Source of the DNA: JAABRU01 sp050180235
Lineage (GTDB): Bacteria; Desulfobacterota; Desulfobacteria; Desulfobacterales; Desulfococcaceae
Assembly: GCA_050180235.1 (NCBI GenBank)
Contig: JBFXEJ010000162.1
Coordinates: forward strand, 1-10,054
DNA length: 10,054 nucleotides
Reading direction: 5' to 3'
In this document: positions 5,204 through 10,054 of the stretch, piece by piece
Layout: every line of letters begins with the position of its first letter
How positions within the stretch are numbered: position 1 is the first letter of the stretch
The notes under the pieces: generated by a model
What the model saw: the letters and a program-made list of their open reading frames with translations, nothing else
The model's database searches: none
Told to the model about the DNA's origin: nothing
Program-made: the position numbers and the translations under genes

Positions 5204-5208
5204 AGGAG
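5204..5208 (+). promoter_or_regulatory. Ribosome-binding site fixing the nucleotidase start
   Basis: AGGAG lies 6 nt before the ATG at 5215-5217. The same frame stays open upstream to 4984, but that part has no ribosome-binding site, crosses the structured block and precedes the export signal, so the start is placed at 5215. Confidence 0.85.
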
Positions 5209-5214
5209 AACTGT

Positions 5215-8200
5215 ATGCAAAGAATGAAAAGTCTGTGGATGGTGTGGCTGACGGTCATAATGATTTTTGTCTCTTGTGACAGCAGCAGTACAAAGTATTA
5301 TTCCCTGAACGTAACAGCGGCAGGGGATGGAACAGGCAGGATCAGCAGTTCCCCGTCCGGAATTGACTGTACCGGGGAGTGTTCATCTGAATTTGTCAAA
5401 AATACAGATGTCACACTGACGGCAGTGCCGGATAAGGGTTCGGTTTTTGCCGGATGGGAAGGAGCCTGCACCGGCACGGAATCCTGCAAGGTAAAAATGG
5501 ATCAGTCTTATACGGTGACGGGAATTTTCAGCAAAGCAGAGGATACGGGCGACAGTATTTCTCTGCGCAATGCGGGAAGTTACCGCACCGGTATTTTTGA
5601 TGAGGGGGCCGCAGAGATTCCGGCCTTTGATCCGGCAAGCGGACGGATATTTGTGGTCAACGGTGCGGATAAAAGCGTTGATATTCTTCAGGCCGCAGAC
5701 TCCGGTGCCCTGCTTTCCGGAAGCAGCCGGATCGGGCAGATTTCCGTCACTCCCTACGGCGGCGGGGTAAACAGTGTGGCGGTTTCCAACGGAATTGTGG
5801 CCGCGGCTGTGGAAAATGCGGATAAACAGCAGCCCGGGAAGATTGTATTTTTTGATACAGACGGAAACTTTCTTAATGAAGTGGCAGCAGGTGCTTTGCC
5901 GGATATGATTGTATTCACTCCGGACGGCAAAAAAGTACTGACGGCCAATGAAGGGGAACCCAATGATGATTACAGTGCTGATCCCGAAGGCTCTGTCACC
6001 GTTGCGGATCTGTCCGCAGGTGTGGCAAATGTGACAGCCGTCACCGTGGGATTTGCAAAATTCAATGACCGGGCCGATGAACTGAAAGTGTCCGGTGTCC
6101 GGATTTTCGGCCCCAATGCCACCGTGTCCCAGGATGTGGAACCGGAATATATTGCAGTTTCAGGCGATTCCTCCCGTGCCTGGATTGCCCTTCAGGAAAA
6201 CAACGCCATTGCCGTTCTGGATATTCCCAATGCGGAAATTACGGACATTTTCCCTCTGGGTTATAAAAATCATAATGCAGCCGGTCAGGGCATGGATGCC
6301 AGCGACAAAGACGGGGCAGTGAATATCCGCAACTGGCCGGTTTACGGCATGTATCAGCCGGATTCCATTGCTGTGTATGAAATGAACGGCGTCACATATC
6401 TGGTTTCCGCGAATGAGGGGGACAGCCGGGATTATGACGGATTCAGCGAAGAAACCACAGTTGCAGATGTGACACTGGATCCGGCAGCCTTTCCCAATGC
6501 AGCGGAACTGCAAACTGATGAGAACCTGGGCCGTCTGAATATCACCAATACCTTGGGGGATACGGACGGAGACGGCGATTTTGATGCCCTGTATGCCTTC
6601 GGTTCCCGTTCCTTTACCGTATGGAAAGTCACAGATACCGGTCCGGAAGCGGTTTTTGACAGCGGTGAGGAAATGGAGCAGATTACTTCCCAAAGATACC
6701 CGGATTATTTCAACGCGGGAAACGACAATAATAAATTCGACAACCGCAGTGACAACAAAGGCCCGGAACCGGAAGGAATTGCAGTCGGTCAGGTGGGCAC
6801 ACGCACCTATGCCTTTATCGGTCTGGAACGCATGGGCGGGATCATGGTCTATGATATTACAGAACCGGAACAAGCTGTTTTTACAGACTATATCCTGGAT
6901 CGGGATTTCACAAAGGATGCGGAATCCGCAGAAGCCGGAGACCTGGGACCCGAAGGTCTGGCCTTTGTCTCCGCGGCCGACAGTCATGCCGGCAAAGCCC
7001 TGCTGATTGCAGCCAATGAAATCAGCGGCAGTACCACTGTCTATGAAATCGAAAGTGTGAATACTTTTCCCCTGACCCTGGTGCATGTCAGCGACACCCA
7101 TTCCCATTTGGAACCGACCGCAACCAGTCTGAATCTCAACGGTACAACCACCTATCTGGAGCTGGGAGGATATGCCCGTCTGTCCACGAAAGTCAAAGCT
7201 GTGCGGAGTGAAAATCCCAATACCCTGGTTCTCCACGCGGGTGATGCGGTGCAGGGAACCCTGTATTTTACCAAATATGAAGGGGAAGCCGACTTTGCGC
7301 TGCTCAATGCCATCGGTTTTGATGCCATGGTGACAGGCAATCATGAATTTGACAAAGGCCCGGAACTGCTTTCGGATATTATCGGTATGGCGGATTTTCC
7401 CATCATTGCAGCCAATATGGATGTTTCCAGTGAACCTTCTCTGGCCGGAAAGATTCCGCCTTATATCATTAAGGAAATCAGCGGCACAAAGGTGGGCATC
7501 ATCGGCCTGATTACTCCGGAAACAGCGGTGATTTCCAGTCCGGGAAGCAATATCACCTTCCTGGATCAGGTGACAACGGCACAAAAGACGGTGCAGGAAC
7601 TGGAAGCACAGGGAATCAGTAAAATTATTGTCCTCAGTCATCTGGGATATGAGGAGGATATCGCGCTGGCCGGGGCCGTGGAAGGAATTGACGTGATTGT
7701 CGGCGGTCATTCCCATACCCTGCTGGGGGATGTCACGGATCTGGGACTGAACCCGGCCGGCCCCTATCCTGTCAGAGTTTATAAAAAATCCGGGCAGGAT
7801 GTCTGCATTGTGCATTCCTGGGAATGGGCCAAAGCCGCGGGAGTGCTGGATCTGCGCTTTGATGACCGGGGTTACATCCGTTTCTGCCGGGGCGATGCGG
7901 TACTCCTGTCCGGAGACAGTTTTCAGCAGAAGGATGCAAACGGCAACAAAGCGGATGTGAGCGCGGAAGTAAAAAATGAACTGCTTGCTTTTATTGCGGC
8001 TCATCCGGCCATTGAAGTCGTTTCCGGGGATACGGGCATCACCGCCCTTCTGTCGCCTTATGCGGACGGTATTGAAGAGATGAATCAGGAAGTCATCGCG
8101 CAGGTGGCCGAAGATCTGCTGCATATACGCGTACCCGGAACCCATACCTCCGGAACGGAACTGTCTGACGGTTCCCAAATCGCTCCCGTCGTGGCCGAAG

Positions 8201-9960
8201 GAATGCTCTGGAAAGCCCGTTCCACCGGACTGAATGTGCAGATGAGTCTGCAGAATGCTGGCGGTGTGCGCATTGACATTCCCCAGGGCGATCTGACCGT
8301 AGGGAAATCCTATGAACTGCTTCCCTTCGGAAATACCCTGTATATCCTGGAACTGACCGGAGCGGAAATCAGAACAGCCCTGCAGACCGGTGTGACACGG
8401 GGCAGCGGAGCCTTTCCCTATGTAGGCGGCGCACGGTACACGGTTATTGACGGACAGGTCACGGATGCGGAAATCCGCAATGCTGCCGGGGAATGGGAAG
8501 ACATAAACGATGATACCGTCTATCTGATCGCAACCAACGCTTACCTTGCCGGAGGCGGAGACGGATACACCGTACTGGCCGAAGCAGACGGATACCGCTA
8601 TGATACCGGATTCGGCGATGCCGAGGTGTTCATTGAATATGCCCAAACACTCGGAACTCTGTACCGGCCCGAAGAAACAGGGGTGATTTGGGAACCGGCC
8701 CCGCAGAATCTGACCCTGAAAATCATTGAAACCACAGACATACACGGTTCTCTTTTTCCCTATGATTTTATTGAGGATCAGCAGGTCAGCTCTTCCCTGG
8801 CCCATATTTTTTCCTATGTCAAAGCCCAGAGATCGGACTCTGCACATGAAGTCATACTGCTGGACAACGGCGATATTCTCCAGGGACAGCCCATTGTCAA
8901 TTATTATAATTTTGAAAAAGATCTGACACAGGAAATGCATATTGTTGCCCAGGTCATGAATTATATGGAATATGATGCAGGCACAGTCGGCAACCATGAC
9001 ATTGAGCCCGGTCACGCGGTCTATGATGAACTGGTGAAGCAGTTTGCCTTTCCCTGGCTGTCGGCCAATGCCCTGAAAGAAGACGGAACGCCTTATTTTA
9101 CGCCCTATACGGTGCTGGAACGTCAGGGCGTAAAAATTGCCGTTCTCGGACTGACCACACCCGGCATTCCCATGTGGCTGCCTGAAAGCCTCTGGTCCGG
9201 TATTCACTTTGAAGATATGGTCCGCTCCGCGCAGTACTGGGTTCCCTATATTCAGGAAAATGAAAAACCGGATCTGCTCATCGGGCTTTTCCATTCCGGA
9301 TTTGACTATACCTACAACGGTCAGGATGAATATACCGAATTCAATGAAAACGGAGCGCAACTGGTGGCCATGAATGTGCCGGGGTTTGATATTATTTTCA
9401 TCGGTCATGACCATATGAACCGAAACGAAACGGTCAACGGAACCCTGATTCTGGGCGGACAGAGTGATGCCAAATCTGCTCCCACTGCCACAGTGCAGAT
9501 GAGCTGGAATGAAAGTACACAGTCCTATGAAAAGACCATCAGAGGAGAGCTGCCTGATCTGAGCACTTATACGGCAGATGCGGATATGATGGCACAGTTC
9601 AGTGAGGCCGTTGATGAAGTCAAAGCCTATGTTTCCCAGGAAGTGGGAACCTTTACCCGTTCGGTGAGTTCCCGTGATGCCATGTTCGGGGACTCGGCTT
9701 TTACAGATATTATTCATCAGTTACAGTTTGACGTGGTCGCGCAGCATCTGGATCCGGCCGGGGCGGATATTTCCTTCTGCGCTCCCCTGCAGTTTGATAA
9801 AACCATTGAGGCCGGTTCCGTGTATGTGCGGGATATGTACAAACTCTACAGATATGAAAACCAGCTTTTCCTCATGCAGATGAGCGGACAGGAGATCAAG
9901 GACTACCTGGAATTCAACTATGACAAGTGGGTAGTGGGACTTTTCATGCTGATAATGTAA
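5215..9960 (+). CDS. Giant secreted multidomain nucleotidase: choice-of-anchor I + UshA-like + truncated CpdB-like
   Basis: 1581 residues. A signal with lipobox-like FVSC (18-21) predicts an exported, probably lipid-anchored protein. Next come an InlB-like repeat (about 28-105, four cysteines, FAGWEGAC) and a choice-of-anchor I beta-propeller region (about 115-612) with a calcium-type DTDGDGD (449-455). The first metallophosphoesterase follows: SDTHSH (626-631), HAGD (674-677), GNHE (708-711), SHLG (808-811), GHSH (831-834). Its complete 5'-nucleotidase domain (about 934-1150) has NAGGVR, LLPFGN and GGGDGY. The second, CpdB-like esterase has TTDIHG (1173-1178), DNGD (1217-1220), GNHD (1259-1262), FHSG (1359-1362) and GHDH (1397-1400). 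The expected activity is removal of phosphate from extracellular nucleotides and, for the second unit, 2',3'-cyclic nucleotides. The last nucleotidase domain stops after LEFNYDKW (1565-1572), followed by nine unrelated residues, so it lacks roughly its C-terminal half. Metal ligands look intact in both esterases. Confidence 0.9.
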   Translation: MQRMKSLWMVWLTVIMIFVSCDSSSTKYYSLNVTAAGDGTGRISSSPSGIDCTGECSSEFVKNTDVTLTAVPDKGSVFAGWEGACTGTESCKVKMDQSYTVTGIFSKAEDTGDSISLRNAGSYRTGIFDEGAAEIPAFDPASGRIFVVNGADKSVDILQAADSGALLSGSSRIGQISVTPYGGGVNSVAVSNGIVAAAVENADKQQPGKIVFFDTDGNFLNEVAAGALPDMIVFTPDGKKVLTANEGEPNDDYSADPEGSVTVADLSAGVANVTAVTVGFAKFNDRADELKVSGVRIFGPNATVSQDVEPEYIAVSGDSSRAWIALQENNAIAVLDIPNAEITDIFPLGYKNHNAAGQGMDASDKDGAVNIRNWPVYGMYQPDSIAVYEMNGVTYLVSANEGDSRDYDGFSEETTVADVTLDPAAFPNAAELQTDENLGRLNITNTLGDTDGDGDFDALYAFGSRSFTVWKVTDTGPEAVFDSGEEMEQITSQRYPDYFNAGNDNNKFDNRSDNKGPEPEGIAVGQVGTRTYAFIGLERMGGIMVYDITEPEQAVFTDYILDRDFTKDAESAEAGDLGPEGLAFVSAADSHAGKALLIAANEISGSTTVYEIESVNTFPLTLVHVSDTHSHLEPTATSLNLNGTTTYLELGGYARLSTKVKAVRSENPNTLVLHAGDAVQGTLYFTKYEGEADFALLNAIGFDAMVTGNHEFDKGPELLSDIIGMADFPIIAANMDVSSEPSLAGKIPPYIIKEISGTKVGIIGLITPETAVISSPGSNITFLDQVTTAQKTVQELEAQGISKIIVLSHLGYEEDIALAGAVEGIDVIVGGHSHTLLGDVTDLGLNPAGPYPVRVYKKSGQDVCIVHSWEWAKAAGVLDLRFDDRGYIRFCRGDAVLLSGDSFQQKDANGNKADVSAEVKNELLAFIAAHPAIEVVSGDTGITALLSPYADGIEEMNQEVIAQVAEDLLHIRVPGTHTSGTELSDGSQIAPVVAEGMLWKARSTGLNVQMSLQNAGGVRIDIPQGDLTVGKSYELLPFGNTLYILELTGAEIRTALQTGVTRGSGAFPYVGGARYTVIDGQVTDAEIRNAAGEWEDINDDTVYLIATNAYLAGGGDGYTVLAEADGYRYDTGFGDAEVFIEYAQTLGTLYRPEETGVIWEPAPQNLTLKIIETTDIHGSLFPYDFIEDQQVSSSLAHIFSYVKAQRSDSAHEVILLDNGDILQGQPIVNYYNFEKDLTQEMHIVAQVMNYMEYDAGTVGNHDIEPGHAVYDELVKQFAFPWLSANALKEDGTPYFTPYTVLERQGVKIAVLGLTTPGIPMWLPESLWSGIHFEDMVRSAQYWVPYIQENEKPDLLIGLFHSGFDYTYNGQDEYTEFNENGAQLVAMNVPGFDIIFIGHDHMNRNETVNGTLILGGQSDAKSAPTATVQMSWNESTQSYEKTIRGELPDLSTYTADADMMAQFSEAVDEVKAYVSQEVGTFTRSVSSRDAMFGDSAFTDIIHQLQFDVVAQHLDPAGADISFCAPLQFDKTIEAGSVYVRDMYKLYRYENQLFLMQMSGQEIKDYLEFNYDKWVVGLFMLIM

Positions 9961-9969
9961 AATTATAAT
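9941..9969 (+). promoter_or_regulatory. Sigma70-type promoter at the nucleotidase breakpoint
   Basis: TTTTCA (9941-9946), a 17-bp spacer and a perfect TATAAT (9964-9969) match 10 of 12 consensus positions. It overlaps the last codons of the truncated nucleotidase and would start RNA near 9976, about 22 nt before the next ATG. Confidence 0.55.
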
Positions 9970-9997
9970 GATCAATAAAACTTCGGATACGGATTTT

Positions 9998-10054
9998 ATG
10001 AAAATCATCATCACGGCTGAAAGAAAGCGTTTTTCTTACCAAATTCGGGCATCT
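9998..10054 (+). CDS. Start of an unknown ORF (cut by window edge)
   Basis: An ATG at 9998 opens a frame that reads MKIIITAERKRFSYQIRAS and is still open at the window end. A promoter lies 29 bp upstream. The only ribosome-binding candidate is a weak GGA 4 nt before the ATG. The basic, short start would suit a transposase of the presumed inserted element, but 19 residues are too few to name a family. Confidence 0.35.
   Translation, partial: MKIIITAERKRFSYQIRAS

Larger units (their letters stand above)
9931..10054 (+). mobile_element. Probable end of an inserted element that truncated the nucleotidase gene
   Basis: After the conserved YDKW codons (ending 9930) the sequence abruptly becomes AT-rich and no longer matches the nucleotidase domain in any of the three frames. 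Within 70 bp it has a promoter and a new ORF start, as the end of an insertion sequence would. The element type is not recognised, and its other end is outside the window. A deletion or rearrangement would leave the same picture. Confidence 0.45.

Noticed and set aside
4984..5214. A 77-residue N-terminal extension of the nucleotidase.
   Set aside because: No ribosome-binding site precedes it, it would place a cytoplasmic-looking stretch before the signal peptide, and AGGAG sits just before the ATG at 5215.
5186..5214. Repeated CTGT words as a PhoB box ahead of the nucleotidase.
   Set aside because: The copies are 6 and 19 bp apart, not the 11-bp spacing of a Pho box, and the CTGTCA core is not present.
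6160..9717. A 1185-residue open frame on the minus strand, antisense to the nucleotidase.
   Set aside because: It lies wholly inside a gene with clear domain motifs in the other direction, has no recognisable domain or ribosome-binding site, and is the usual product of codon bias in a long gene.
1..10054. CRISPR arrays, tRNA genes, retron or restriction-defence genes.
   Set aside because: No regularly spaced repeats, no cloverleaf, and no reverse transcriptase, nuclease or methylase motifs were seen on either strand.

Overview
The window looks like a stretch of chromosome from a motile, Gram-negative bacterium carrying many insertion sequences. Two exported proteins with signal peptides or lipoboxes and a transmembrane chemoreceptor support this. 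The mix of mid-GC genes, AT-rich spacers, IS630 elements and a large 'choice-of-anchor' secreted nucleotidase would fit a Desulfobacterota-like genome. That placement is a low-confidence inference, because no rRNA or marker gene is present.

Layout, left to right. (1) 1-124: the end of one IS630-family element, running off the left edge, with the first 18 codons of its transposase, a clear promoter and a ribosome-binding site. (2) 127-1368: a complete second IS630-family element on the minus strand. It has 32-bp inverted ends and flanking TA dinucleotides, and its transposase is split into two frames joined by a probable -1 slip on an A8 run. A 10-bp inverted repeat can hide the transposase ribosome-binding site in read-through RNA. 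(3) 1389-1421: a strong, probably bidirectional terminator behind the next gene. (4) 1420-2304, minus: an orphan PhnD-type periplasmic or lipid-anchored binding protein. (5) 2305-2484: a spacer with two inverted repeats. (6) 2485-4653, minus: a methyl-accepting chemotaxis protein with a large helical sensor region and no complete HAMP domain. (7) 4654-5214: a 560-bp divergent intergenic region. It holds a possible small-RNA gene ending in a textbook terminator (about 4832-4917), then a TATAAT box and a heavily self-complementary block (5023-5167) that would form the start of the leader RNA of the next gene. (8) 5215-9960, plus: a giant multidomain secreted nucleotidase. Its modules are a lipobox, an InlB-like repeat, a choice-of-anchor I beta-propeller, a complete UshA-like 5'-nucleotidase and a CpdB-like second nucleotidase that is cut short. 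(9) 9931-10054: AT-rich sequence of different character, with its own promoter and the start of an ORF, probably an insertion that truncated the nucleotidase.

A possible shared theme is phosphorus: a binding protein of the phosphate/phosphite/phosphonate class, a chemoreceptor and an exported nucleotidase. The genes are not one operon, since the nucleotidase is divergent from the other two, so the link is only an inference. The best candidate for something undescribed is the structured block at 5023-5167, with its 15-bp closing stem, three enclosed hairpins and repeated short motifs.
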